Shown here one piece after another: positions 35,700-48,330 of a stretch of 64,000 bases of DNA; position 1 is the stretch's first letter; each line of letters starts with the position of its first letter. This DNA is from an uncultured Myxococcales bacterium (GTDB lineage: Bacteria > Myxococcota_A > UBA9042). Location: the NCBI GenBank assembly GCA_903919145.1, contig CAIXGW010000246.1:1-64000 (forward strand). Direction: 5' to 3'. The notes under the pieces were generated by a model. The model was not told the DNA's origin and did not search any database. It saw only the letters and a list, made by a program, of their open reading frames with translations. The position numbers and the translations under genes are program-made.

Positions 35700-36503
35700 C
35701 TAGAAGCGCCGGTGCGATCCGCAGGGCAGGTTGCGGCGCACCTGGGCTTGGTAGGCCGGGTCGATCCACGCGGTGGCAAAGCCTTCGCCGTCCGAGCAGC
35801 GGGCGATCACATGGCCCCAGGCGTCGATAATCATGGAGTGGCCGTAGCTGTGGCGCGCGCCGCCGTGGTGGCCCCACTGGCCAGGGGCGATGACGTAGCA
35901 CTGGTTCTCAATGGCCCGGGCGCGCAGCAGCACTTCCCAGTGGTCCTTGCCGGTCTGCAGGGTGAACGCGGCGGGGATGCACAGGACTTCGGCGCCCTTG
36001 TCGAGCAGGCGGCGGTACATCTCGGGAAAGCGCAGGTCATAGCACACGGTCATGCCAAAGCGGGTGCCGAACAGGTCGCCCGTCACCGCCTCGCCGCCCG
36101 GCAAGACGTGGTCGGACTCCTTGAAGGTGACCGACCCCGGGATGTCGATGTCAAACAGGTGGACCTTGCGGTAGGCCTGCACGACTTGGCCCTGCGGATC
36201 GAGCAGGACCGAGGTGTTGTAGACGCGGTGCGGCTCTTCCGTGGCTTCCTGGTACGAGCCAATGAGGATCGCCACCCCCAGCTCGCGGCACAGCGCAGCA
36301 AAGAAGCTGACGATGGGGCCGGTCAGCGGCTCGCCGAAGTTGTCGGGGGTAGAGATTCTGAGAAAGGCCACGTTCTCTGGCAGGCAGATCAGTTGCGCGC
36401 CGTCGGCCGCGGCGGCGCGGACCAGTTCGGCGGCGCGCTGCAGGTTGTGTTGGGTGTCTTCAGTGGAGCGGGTCTGCACGACGCCGACCTTGATGCGCTG
36501 CAT
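35700..36503 (-). CDS. Carbon-nitrogen hydrolase, Nit1-type amidase
   Basis: The 267-aa protein belongs to the nitrilase superfamily. The catalytic triad is visible: Glu43 (LPENVAF), Lys113 (YRKVHLFDIDIPG) and Cys154 (TVCYDLRFPEMY). The YRKVHLFD block and overall length match the Nit1 branch, which hydrolyses deaminated glutathione or omega-amides in metabolite repair. Start ATG 36503 has AGGA 7 nt upstream; longer frames toward the enolase gene lack family similarity. The exact substrate is inferred from the branch only. Confidence 0.88.
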   Translation of the reverse strand: MQRIKVGVVQTRSTEDTQHNLQRAAELVRAAAADGAQLICLPENVAFLRISTPDNFGEPLTGPIVSFFAALCRELGVAILIGSYQEATEEPHRVYNTSVLLDPQGQVVQAYRKVHLFDIDIPGSVTFKESDHVLPGGEAVTGDLFGTRFGMTVCYDLRFPEMYRRLLDKGAEVLCIPAAFTLQTGKDHWEVLLRARAIENQCYVIAPGQWGHHGGARHSYGHSMIIDAWGHVIARCSDGEGFATAWIDPAYQAQVRRNLPCGSHRRF

Positions 36504-38579
<2,076 letters not shown>

Positions 38580-38583
<4 letters not shown>

Positions 38584-38954
38584 AGAAATCGGTTGTGGAC
38601 ATGGTCGTGGCCGGCCTGGTGTTGTGCGGCTTGGCCGCCTGCACACCTGTCGTCGGCGACAAGTGCCAGTACAATTCGCAGTGCGGCAGCACCCTGACCT
38701 GTGACACCTCGGTCGTGGACGGCTACTGCCTCAAAGCTGGCTGCCGCCAGGGCGAATGTCCCGCTGAGGCGACCTGCGTCGACTTTGGCACGGACACCAG
38801 CTATTGCATGCGCACGTGCGCGCCCGATGACGAGTGCCGCGATGGCTTTACCTGCCGGGCGGCGGTCGAGTGCAGCGGCGACGCCAGCCTGGCGGTGGAC
38901 AGCGGCCACCCCTGTAGCTGGGAAGCCAAGTCCTTCTGCGGGATCAAGCCGTGA
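38580..38954 (+). CDS. Small Cys-rich lipoprotein, TTG start
   Basis: I start this at TTG 38580, which overlaps the preceding stop (TTGA) and has GGAG about 7 nt upstream; an ATG 23 codons earlier would lie inside the previous gene. The 124-aa product has a signal peptide ending LCGLAACTP (lipobox) and then a Cys-rich domain with about a dozen Cys (CQYNSQCGSTLTCDTS, CRQGECPAEATCVDFG, CMRTCAPDDECRDGFTC). This is a short version of the Cys-rich knots in the larger lipoproteins of this window. Confidence 0.75.
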
Positions 38955-39568
38955 AGGGACCCGCGGCGGCCTTGGGGCAGGCTGCTGTGCTGGCCTGCCT
39001 GATCGGCTGCGGCGCGGGGCAGGTTGAGCGGGCTGATGCCGACGAGGCTGTCCCGCGTTCAGCCACTGACGAGCAAGCTGAGCCCACGCCGGTGCGCGGG
39101 GGCAGCGGTGCCCGCCCCGAGCCCCAGGAACCCAGAGGCTCAGGGGCGCGCGCGGAGCCGGCGGTGCCAGGGCCGCTGACCATCCCGCGGCCGGCGCTGG
39201 ATCGGGTCGTGGCTGCGGGTCCAGGGGCGCTGTTGGCCCAGGTCGTGCTGCAGCCCGAGCGCGGCCCCGACAACAAGTTCATTGGATTCCGCATCGTCTC
39301 GCTGTTTGGCGATACCCCAGAAGTGCTGCGCTATGGGGTGCGGCCGGGCGATCTGTTGCTCAGCTGCCAGGGCCAGCGCATCGTGACGCCCGGCGATTTG
39401 TTGACGGTATTTCAGCGCTTGCGCGGTGCTCGCAGCGTCGAGGTGCAGGTGCGACGGGCCGGCGCCACGGTGGTCCTGCAGTGGCCGGTCGTCGAGGCGG
39501 GCTGGCGGGCCCAGCGCCCGGCGGCGGTAGCTGCGCCGCAAGCCGTCACGCCTGCCACAGGCCGTTGA
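38951..39568 (+). CDS. Lipoprotein with PDZ-like domain
   Basis: The 205-aa product starts at GTG 38951, overlapping the previous stop (GTGA). Signal peptide and lipobox: VLACLIGCG. A Pro/Ala/Gly-rich linker leads to a PDZ-like domain of about 100 residues near the C-terminus (GFRIVSLFGDTPEVLRYGVRPGDLLLSCQG, then ARSVEVQVRRAGATVVLQW), like the PDZ of type II secretion GspC. It should bind peptide termini in the envelope. Its end overlaps the convergent methyltransferase/reductase gene by 23 bases. Confidence 0.8.
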   Translation: MKGPAAALGQAAVLACLIGCGAGQVERADADEAVPRSATDEQAEPTPVRGGSGARPEPQEPRGSGARAEPAVPGPLTIPRPALDRVVAAGPGALLAQVVLQPERGPDNKFIGFRIVSLFGDTPEVLRYGVRPGDLLLSCQGQRIVTPGDLLTVFQRLRGARSVEVQVRRAGATVVLQWPVVEAGWRAQRPAAVAAPQAVTPATGR

Positions 39569-41402
39569 GCACGTCCAGCGCCATCTCAAACTTGTTGAAC
39601 GGCGGCATCAGGTAGGTGCCTGCCACCTGACTGCGCACGGCGGTTAGAAATTCGCGTGCAATCGCCACCCCTTCGGCAGGGCCCTTGTCTCCCGCTCGGT
39701 CCATGCGATCGCGCACGGCCTGGGGAATCGCCATGCCCGGTACTTCATTGTGGATGAAGTGGGCGTGGCGGGCATTGCGCAGCGGCAGCACGCCGACCAC
39801 CAGCGGAATCGTCGGCTGGGCAAGGTCGATAAAGCGCTGCAGGTCCTGCGGGTCGTAGAGCGGCTGGGTGAGGGCGTACTGCGCTCCAGCGGCGACCTTG
39901 GCATGGAATCGCTCAATTTCCTTTGGCAAGTCGTCAGCGGTGGGGTTGACGGCGCAGGAGATGTGAAAGTCGCTGCGAAAGGGCAGGGCCTTGCCGTTGG
40001 CGTCCTCTCCGCGGTTGAGGCGGGCGAGGGTGGCGATAAGGCCGATCGAGTCCACCTCAAACACGCCCTTGGCCCCCGGATAGTCGCCAAGCGACGGCGG
40101 ATCGCCGGTGACGCAGAGCATGTGTCGAATTCCCAAGGCATGCGCACCCATGCACTCGCTCAGCAGCCCCAGCAGGTTGCGATCGCGGCAGCTGACGTGC
40201 AGCAAAATCTCAATGTCGACCTGTTGGCGTATCAAAACCGCCAGGGCCAGGGGGCTCATGCGCGCGGTCGCCAGCGGCGAGTCGGCGATGTTGATCGCGT
40301 CAATGCCGGCGCGGCGCAGCGCCACGGCCCCCATCACCAACCGCTCGGCATCCACGCCGCGCGGCGGATCGAGCTCTACAGACACGGCAAATTCGCCGCG
40401 GCGCAGCTTCTCGTCAAAGGTCGAGAGGATCTGTGGCGCGGCCGGTTCGCTGTCGGCGCTTTGGTCGCGCAGCTCGATGGACAGGGGGGCGTCGGCAGGG
40501 CCTGGGGCGCGCACGCCAACCCGCTCTACCATGCGCGCGACGTGCGTTGGCTTGGTGCCGCAGCAGCCGCCAATCATGTGCACGCCCTGGCCGGCGACCC
40601 GCAGGGCCCACTCGCCAAAGTACTCGGGCGAGGCTACATAGACATAGCGGCCCTCTACCAGCTGCGGCATGCCGGCGTTGGGTGACAAGCACAGCCGCGC
40701 CCCCGGCACCCGGCGCATGCGCTCCAGTACCACGTCCAGACCCTGCGGACCCACCGAGCAGTTGGCGCCGACTGCCGCTGCGCCCGCCGCCAGCATGGTG
40801 CGTGCCACCTCTTCGGGCTTGTGGCCAAAAAGGGTCTTGCCTTCATCGGTAAAGGTGGCCATTGCCACAAAGGCCGCGTCTGGCTGCACCGAGGCAATCG
40901 CCTCTGCGCACAGGGCCAGCTCGGTCAGATCGCCAAAAGTTTCCAGGATTAGCAGGTCTGGATCGGCATCCAGCAGCGCCGTGATCTGCTCGACAAAGGC
41001 CTGCTTGGCTGCGACGCGGGTCAGCCGGCCGATCGGCTCCAGCGGCTGGCCCAGCGGCCCGATCGACGCCGCCACCAGCGGGCGGTTGTGCGGCGGGCGG
41101 GTCGCTGCGGCCTGGCGGGCCAGCTCGATCCCGGCGCGGTTGATGGCGGGGACCTGGTCGGCCAGCTGGGCGCGCTGCAGGCGAAAACGGTTGGCGCCAA
41201 AGGTGTTGGTGGTCAGCACCATCGCCCCGGCATCGACGTAGGCGCGGTGGATGCGCCGCACCAGCTGCGGGTCGCTCAGGTTCAGCCCGTCAAAGGCACG
41301 GTCAAAGCCAACGCCGTGGTCGTAAAGCTCGGTGCCCATGGCGCCATCAAGCACAAGGACGCGCTCATCCAGCAGCGCCTCCAACTGCTGTCTTGTCAGC
41401 AT
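39546..41402 (-). CDS. Bifunctional homocysteine S-methyltransferase / methylenetetrahydrofolate reductase
   Basis: The 618-aa protein is a fusion. Residues 1-300 are a Zn-dependent homocysteine methyltransferase domain (LDGAMGTELYDHG, MVLTTNTFGAN, Cys ligands in GANCSVGP and IGGCCGT). Residues 325-618 are a MTHFR-type domain (FAVSVELDPPRG, HVSCRDRNLLGLLSECMG, YALTQPLYDP). Fusions of this layout, like YitJ of Bacillus, couple 5-methyl-THF production to methionine synthesis. The folate-methyl donor and reductase cofactor are inferred from the family. The gene ends inside the PDZ-lipoprotein gene on the other strand. Confidence 0.9.
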   Translation of the reverse strand: MLTRQQLEALLDERVLVLDGAMGTELYDHGVGFDRAFDGLNLSDPQLVRRIHRAYVDAGAMVLTTNTFGANRFRLQRAQLADQVPAINRAGIELARQAAATRPPHNRPLVAASIGPLGQPLEPIGRLTRVAAKQAFVEQITALLDADPDLLILETFGDLTELALCAEAIASVQPDAAFVAMATFTDEGKTLFGHKPEEVARTMLAAGAAAVGANCSVGPQGLDVVLERMRRVPGARLCLSPNAGMPQLVEGRYVYVASPEYFGEWALRVAGQGVHMIGGCCGTKPTHVARMVERVGVRAPGPADAPLSIELRDQSADSEPAAPQILSTFDEKLRRGEFAVSVELDPPRGVDAERLVMGAVALRRAGIDAINIADSPLATARMSPLALAVLIRQQVDIEILLHVSCRDRNLLGLLSECMGAHALGIRHMLCVTGDPPSLGDYPGAKGVFEVDSIGLIATLARLNRGEDANGKALPFRSDFHISCAVNPTADDLPKEIERFHAKVAAGAQYALTQPLYDPQDLQRFIDLAQPTIPLVVGVLPLRNARHAHFIHNEVPGMAIPQAVRDRMDRAGDKGPAEGVAIAREFLTAVRSQVAGTYLMPPFNKFEMALDVLNGLWQA

Positions 41403-41557
41403 GTCTGCCTCGAAAAAGCTGAGGGGCCGTCAGCCGCTGGCAACGCTCTCTCCGCGCCACCGCCGCACAACTCGCTCGCCTTGGGAAATGTCAGCACGGC
41501 GGGGCTGGAATTTGGCAATGCCCTACTCGCTGTTGGCCGTTGAGCGGCGATGTCCAG

Positions 41558-43591
<2,034 letters not shown>

Positions 43592-43619
43592 GGACGCCTC
43601 CTACACTTACCAAGGAGGC

Positions 43620-43649
43620 ACCGTAGCACTGCCGATCATGCTGTGTCAA
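43620..43649 (-). promoter_or_regulatory. Promoter of the MopE-like lipoprotein gene
   Basis: On the minus strand a perfect TTGACA (43649-43644) is followed after 18 bases by TACGGT (43625-43620). The predicted transcription start would lie about 20-25 bases before ATG 43591, leaving a short leader with the GGAGG site. Confidence 0.55.
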
Positions 43650-43824
43650 ATGCCTTGGTCAACACGGCCCCCTGGCATAGACCGGCAATGTTGAACAGTT
43701 ACAAGTGGTGCCCCGCGAGTCACGGGGCGTTTGGCTGTCGCCCTCCATCACGGCTTCGCAACGGCGCGGACGCCCTGGCCGCTGGCCGGTTGCGCCGCAC
43801 CGCCACAGGCGCGAGACTGCGGCG

Positions 43825-44637
43825 ATGAACCGCCTTTCTGCCCTTGCCAAGGTTGTCCTGCCCCTGCTCGCTGTTGCGGCCGTGGGGGTGGCGCTGTGGT
43901 TGCCTTCGGCCGAGCCCCGCCGCCCGCCGCCACCGGTCCTGGACACCGACGCCACGGCGGCGATCAAGCCCCCGGCCCCACCGCCGCCGCCGCCGCCCCT
44001 GCAACCGCTAGGTCCTCGCGCCGCCAGCGATTTTCCCCAAGGCCAGCCGTGGCAGGGCGGTTCTTTGACCGGTACTGCCTGGCTGCCCGTGCGGCCGCAC
44101 ACCGCTTGGCTGGTGGTGGCGCCCGCAGCCGGAGAGGACGGTGCGGCGGCCGTGCCAATGCTGCGCAACCTATGGACCAGCCGCGATATTGCTGTGGTGC
44201 TGCTGGCCGCGCCTCCCACCGCCGCTGTGGCCGAGCCGGCCGAAGAGCGCCAGCGCGCGGATCAACGCTGGGGGGTGGCCCTGGACGCCCTGGCTCAGCA
44301 GCATCCTGGGTCGATGGCGGTGCTGCTTGGCTCGGCGGCGGCAGGAGAGGCAGCGCTGCGCTGGGCCGCGGACCCGCGGGTCCTGGCGGTGGCGGCGTTG
44401 GACGCTGGCGCCGACCTGCCGTTTCTGCAGGACCCGGCCTGGCGCGGGGCGGCGGCCAAGAAACACCTGTGGATTGGCGGCGCCGAGGCGCGGGCCCAGG
44501 ATGCCGATCGGCTGATCCGCGGGCTGCCCCACGCGCGGGCGGTGGCGCGCGGCCACGGCGACGGGCTGCTGTGGCTGGCAGAGCTGGACCAGCGCGCGGC
44601 GCTAAGCGGCTGGCTGGCCAGCGCCTTGGGGCAGTAG
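43825..44637 (+). CDS. Membrane-anchored, degenerate hydrolase-like protein
   Basis: I use ATG 43825, giving 270 aa with one N-terminal helix (VVLPLLAVAAVGVALWL) then a Pro-rich linker. The remainder recalls an alpha/beta-hydrolase (WLVVAPAAGEDG, IAVVLLAAPP, MAVLLGSAAAGEAAL, KKHLWIGGAEA). If so, the nucleophile elbow reads GSAAAG with no Ser at the expected place, so it is probably not a working hydrolase. It has no clear operon partner; serS follows 67 bases later on the same strand. Confidence 0.6.
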   Translation: MNRLSALAKVVLPLLAVAAVGVALWLPSAEPRRPPPPVLDTDATAAIKPPAPPPPPPPLQPLGPRAASDFPQGQPWQGGSLTGTAWLPVRPHTAWLVVAPAAGEDGAAAVPMLRNLWTSRDIAVVLLAAPPTAAVAEPAEERQRADQRWGVALDALAQQHPGSMAVLLGSAAAGEAALRWAADPRVLAVAALDAGADLPFLQDPAWRGAAAKKHLWIGGAEARAQDADRLIRGLPHARAVARGHGDGLLWLAELDQRAALSGWLASALGQ

Positions 44638-44704
44638 CCGCTCGCGATCGCCTCGGCTACACTCGGCCGCCCTTGGGCAGCAGTGCCAGCCCGCGAGATT
44701 GCTC

Positions 44705-46069
44705 ATGCTCGACATCAAGTACGTGGTCGCCAACGCGGAAGCCGTGGCGCAGAACATCAAGAACCGCTTTGCCCACGGCGATGTGCCGGCTTTGCTAGAG
44801 GCCTATCAGCTGCGCAACCAGGTGCTGACGCAGCTGGAGCAGCTGCGCTACTTTGCCAATGTGATCGCCAAACAGACCGGCAAGCCTGAGCTGGACGACG
44901 CCGGGCTGTATGGGCTGATTCCGGCGTGGTTGTTTGAGCCGCTGGCGATCGAAGAGGTCAGCGACTGCAAGGCCAAGGACCGGGTGTGGCTGGTGGGGAT
45001 AGGCAAGCAGATCAAGATGCTGGTGCCCGACCTGGAAAAGCAGGTGGGCGAGCTTGAGCAGAAGCAAGAGGTCCTGGCGCGCCAGCTGCCCAACTTGACC
45101 CATCCCGACGTGCCGCTGGGTTGCACCGACGACGATCACCGGGTGGTGCGGCTGGTGGGCACACCGCGGCAGTTTGAATTTGAGCCCGAAGACCACGTGG
45201 TGATCAGCGAGCGGCTGGGGCTGGTGGATTTTGAAGCCGGCGCCAAGGTGGCCGGTCAGAAGTTCTACTTCCTCAAGAATCAGATGGTGATCCTGGACCT
45301 GGCGCTGCAGCGCTTTGCCATCGATGTGCTAGTGCGCAAAGGCTTTACCCCAGTGGTGACGCCGGACCTGGCCAAGCCCTCGATCCTAGAGGGGATTGGC
45401 TTTAACCCGCGCGGCGCAGAGACCCAGGTTTACTCGGTGGCCAACCACGACCTGTGCTTGGTAGGCACGGCCGAGATCACCATTGGCGGCATGTTGGCCG
45501 GGCAGATCCTGGATCCAGGACAGCTTCCCGTAAAGATCGCCGGCATTTCGCACTGCTTCCGCACCGAGGCTGGCTCGGCGGGGCGCGAGTCGCGCGGGCT
45601 GTATCGGGTCCATCAGTTCACCAAGGTCGAGATGTTTGTGTTCTGCGAAGGGGACACGGCGGTCAGCGATGCACAGCATGAAGAGCTGCTGGCGATTGAA
45701 GAGGAGATCTTTCAGGCGCTAGAGGTTCCCTACCGGGTGCTCGACATCGCGGCGGGAGACTTGGGCGCACCGGCCTATCGCAAGTTTGACATCGAGGCGT
45801 GGATGCCAGGGCGCGGCGCCTACGGTGAAGTCACATCGACCAGCAATTGCACCGACTTTCAGGCGCGGCGCCTGGACATCCGCTACCGCAGCGAAGAGGG
45901 CGCGCGGCCGCGCTTTGTCCACACGCTCAATGGCACGGCGATCGCGCTGTCTCGCGGTCTGATTGCGGTGCTGGAAAACCACCAGCAAGCCGACGGCTCG
46001 GTGACCATGCCCAAGGCCCTGTTGCCGTATCTGCCCTGGGACCGCATTGGCCCGGTGCTGCGGCGCTGA
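44705..46069 (+). CDS. serS: Seryl-tRNA synthetase with atypical N-terminal arm
   Basis: SerRS charges tRNA-Ser and tRNA-Sec with serine. The 454-aa protein has class II motifs: motif 2 region ISHCFRTEAGSAGRESRGLYRVHQF, then VEMF, GDLGAPAYRKFDIEAWMPGR, EVTSTSNCTDFQARR and motif 3 around NGTAIALSRGLIAVLENHQ. The N-terminal coiled-coil arm is interrupted near residues 59-97 by a non-coiled segment (GLYGLIPAWLFEPLAIEE) that standard SerRS lacks. ATG 44705 is chosen over a TTG two codons earlier. Confidence 0.93.
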   Translation: MLDIKYVVANAEAVAQNIKNRFAHGDVPALLEAYQLRNQVLTQLEQLRYFANVIAKQTGKPELDDAGLYGLIPAWLFEPLAIEEVSDCKAKDRVWLVGIGKQIKMLVPDLEKQVGELEQKQEVLARQLPNLTHPDVPLGCTDDDHRVVRLVGTPRQFEFEPEDHVVISERLGLVDFEAGAKVAGQKFYFLKNQMVILDLALQRFAIDVLVRKGFTPVVTPDLAKPSILEGIGFNPRGAETQVYSVANHDLCLVGTAEITIGGMLAGQILDPGQLPVKIAGISHCFRTEAGSAGRESRGLYRVHQFTKVEMFVFCEGDTAVSDAQHEELLAIEEEIFQALEVPYRVLDIAAGDLGAPAYRKFDIEAWMPGRGAYGEVTSTSNCTDFQARRLDIRYRSEEGARPRFVHTLNGTAIALSRGLIAVLENHQQADGSVTMPKALLPYLPWDRIGPVLRR

Positions 46070-46125
46070 TACCTGGACCATTGAATTAGTCTAAGATTGT
46101 GCAGTGCAACCTGGTGGGGGACTGA

Positions 46126-47607
46126 ATGGCGCTTGGGATGGTCACAGCGGGCAGGGCGCAGGGTTCTGTGGGGGTACTGGCCATGGCGGGGCTGGCGACG
46201 GTGGCACTGGCGACCGCCGCGCCGGCCCACGCTGAGCTGCCCGGCAGTGTAGAGGTTGGCATTTTTGGCGGCTACGACCTCAAGAATGAGCGCAACGAGC
46301 TGGGCAATGCCCAAGACAAGCAAGAGGTGCCTCAGGCCGCGCCTGGCTTTGGGCTGCGGGTGGGGTACTCGTTTGTCGAGCGCTTCGGCTTTGAGCTGGA
46401 AGGCAAGTACGTGCTGTCCAAGCTTAAAAAATCAGGGGACTCGGCGCCGATTGTCGGAGCCCGCGGCCACGTGCTGTTCAATCTGCTGACCGACGGAGCG
46501 GTGCGGCCCTTTGTGCGCGTGGGCGTTGGCACCGACGTGTTGATGACCAGCTCCAAGAAAGTGACTCAGCAGACCGACCCCGATGGGGCGACGCTGGTGG
46601 GCCTTGGCTCGCGCTTTGCCCTGACCGACGAGCTCGGGGCCCGCCTGGACCTGGTGGGCTTGGCGGTGGCGGGCCGCAGCGCGACCATTGTGATGGAAGC
46701 TGAGGCTTGGCTGGGGCTGTACTACACGCTGGGTGGCACCCCGCGCGACACCGACGGCGACGGCATCATCGACAAGCTCGACAAATGCTTGACCAGCAAA
46801 GAAGACAAAGACGGCTGGCAGGACACCGACGGCTGCCCCGACCCCGACAACGACGGCGACGGCATCTTGGACGGCATCGACAATTGCGTGGATGAAGCCG
46901 AGGTCAAGAATGGCCTCAAGGACGCCGATGGCTGCCCAGACGGCGACAAGGACGGCGACAAGATCGAGGACGGCGACGACAAGTGCCCAGAAAAACCAGA
47001 GAACATCAACGGATTTGAAGACGCCGATGGCTGCCCCGACGACCCAGACGCCGACAAGGACGGTATTGCCGACAGCCAAGACAAGTGCCCCAAGGACCCT
47101 GAGACCAAGAACGGCTTTCAGGACGCCGACGGCTGCCCAGACAGCGAGCCCGACACCGATGGCGATGGCCTGGTCGACAGCCAAGACAAGTGCCCGGAAA
47201 AGCCTGAGACTGTTAACAGCTATCAGGACGAAGACGGCTGCCCCGACGCCGTGCCAGAAAAGCTCAAGAAATTCTCTGGCGCGATCAAGGGCATTGAGTT
47301 CGAGACCGGCTCGGCCAAGATCATCGCCAGCTCCTTTAAGATCCTAGACGGCGCCGTGGCGGTCCTGCAGGAGTTCAAGGACACCCGCATGGAGATCCAA
47401 GGCCACACCGACAACGCGGGCGCCATTGACCTGAATAGGAAATTGTCCTTGGACCGCGCGGAGTCCGTCAAGGCCTACTTTGTCGAGAAGGGCATCTTTG
47501 CCGAGCGCATCACCACCTTGGGCTTGGGGCCGGACAAGCCGCTGGCCGACAACAAGGACGCCAAGGGCCGCGCCAAGAACCGGCGCATTGAGTTCAAGCT
47601 GATGTAG
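46126..47607 (+). CDS. OmpA-family protein with thrombospondin-3-type calcium-binding repeats
   Basis: The 493-aa product has a signal peptide (MAGLATVALATAAPAHA), an N-terminal beta-barrel (about residues 38-205), five Asp-rich repeats of the TSP3 kind (DTDGDGIIDKLDKC, DNDGDGILDGIDNC, DADKDGIADSQDKC and similar) between about 205 and 375, and a C-terminal OmpA peptidoglycan-binding domain (IQGHTDNAGAIDLNRKLSLDRAESVKAYF, RAKNRRIEF). It should link the outer membrane to peptidoglycan, with a calcium-stiffened linker. GGGGGA lies 4 nt before ATG 46126. Confidence 0.93.
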   Translation: MALGMVTAGRAQGSVGVLAMAGLATVALATAAPAHAELPGSVEVGIFGGYDLKNERNELGNAQDKQEVPQAAPGFGLRVGYSFVERFGFELEGKYVLSKLKKSGDSAPIVGARGHVLFNLLTDGAVRPFVRVGVGTDVLMTSSKKVTQQTDPDGATLVGLGSRFALTDELGARLDLVGLAVAGRSATIVMEAEAWLGLYYTLGGTPRDTDGDGIIDKLDKCLTSKEDKDGWQDTDGCPDPDNDGDGILDGIDNCVDEAEVKNGLKDADGCPDGDKDGDKIEDGDDKCPEKPENINGFEDADGCPDDPDADKDGIADSQDKCPKDPETKNGFQDADGCPDSEPDTDGDGLVDSQDKCPEKPETVNSYQDEDGCPDAVPEKLKKFSGAIKGIEFETGSAKIIASSFKILDGAVAVLQEFKDTRMEIQGHTDNAGAIDLNRKLSLDRAESVKAYFVEKGIFAERITTLGLGPDKPLADNKDAKGRAKNRRIEFKLM

Positions 47608-47640
47608 CTTTGCGGCTGCCCCGGGTGGTTGGTGAAGGCG

Positions 47641-47679
47641 GTCAGTGCAGGTGGTCAGTGCAGGTGGTCGGTGCAGGTG
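47641..47679 (+). repeat. Three 13-bp tandem repeats before the LOG-family gene
   Basis: GTCAGTGCAGGTG occurs at 47641-47653 and 47654-47666, and with one change (A to G at the fourth base) at 47667-47679. The array lies between the ompA-type stop and ATG 47685. Each unit contains AGGTG, so the last copy may serve as the ribosome site. Confidence 0.9.
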
Positions 47680-47684
47680 GGGCA

Positions 47685-48227
47685 ATGGCTGGTGGACCGC
47701 GGGTGTGCGTGTTTTTGGGCTCCCAGACTGGCGCTGACCAAGTCTTTCTGCAGGCCGCGCGCGATCTTGGCCGCGGTCTGGCCCTGGCGGGTCAGGCCGT
47801 CATCTATGGCGGGGCGCGCATCGGCTGCATGGGGGCGCTGGCCGACGCCGCGCTGGCCGCGGGCGGCGAGGTGATCGGCGTTATGCCCCAGCGCCTGATC
47901 GACCGCGAGGTGGCGCACCGCGGCCTGACCCAGCTTGAAGTCGTCCAGTCGATGGCCGAGCGCAAGGCCCTGATGCACGACCTGTGCGACGCTTATGCGG
48001 TGCTGCCCGGAGGTTTTGGCACCCTGGACGAGCTCTTTGAGGTGCTGACGGCCCGCCAGCTGGGCGAGCACAGCCACCGCATAGTGATCGTCGACGTCGC
48101 CGGCTACTGGCAGGCGCTGGCCGATCAGCTGCAGAGAATGGGCCAAGAGGAGTTCAGTCGCGCTGAATTCCTGGCGTTTGTCCAGTGGGCCGCCAGCGTT
48201 GACCAGGCGCTGGCCCTGCTGGCCTAG
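47685..48227 (+). CDS. LOG-family phosphoribohydrolase-like protein
   Basis: The 180-aa protein has the family core: VCVFLGSQTGADQVFLQAAR, AVIYGGARIGCMG and the signature PGGFGTLDELFEV. LOG proteins release the base from nucleoside 5'-monophosphates (cytokinin riboside 5'-monophosphate in plants); the bacterial substrate is often unknown. A start at 47610 is possible in frame but would translate the tandem repeat, so ATG 47685 is preferred. Confidence 0.88.
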   Translation: MAGGPRVCVFLGSQTGADQVFLQAARDLGRGLALAGQAVIYGGARIGCMGALADAALAAGGEVIGVMPQRLIDREVAHRGLTQLEVVQSMAERKALMHDLCDAYAVLPGGFGTLDELFEVLTARQLGEHSHRIVIVDVAGYWQALADQLQRMGQEEFSRAEFLAFVQWAASVDQALALLA

Positions 48228-48330
48228 GAGTCTGCCCGGGGCTCTCGCGAAAGGGTCCTTGGGGGGCTCGCGGAGCGGCGATGACGGTGCGATCGCGGCG
48301 GGCCGCAGCGGCCGCCTGATCGGCAGGTGG

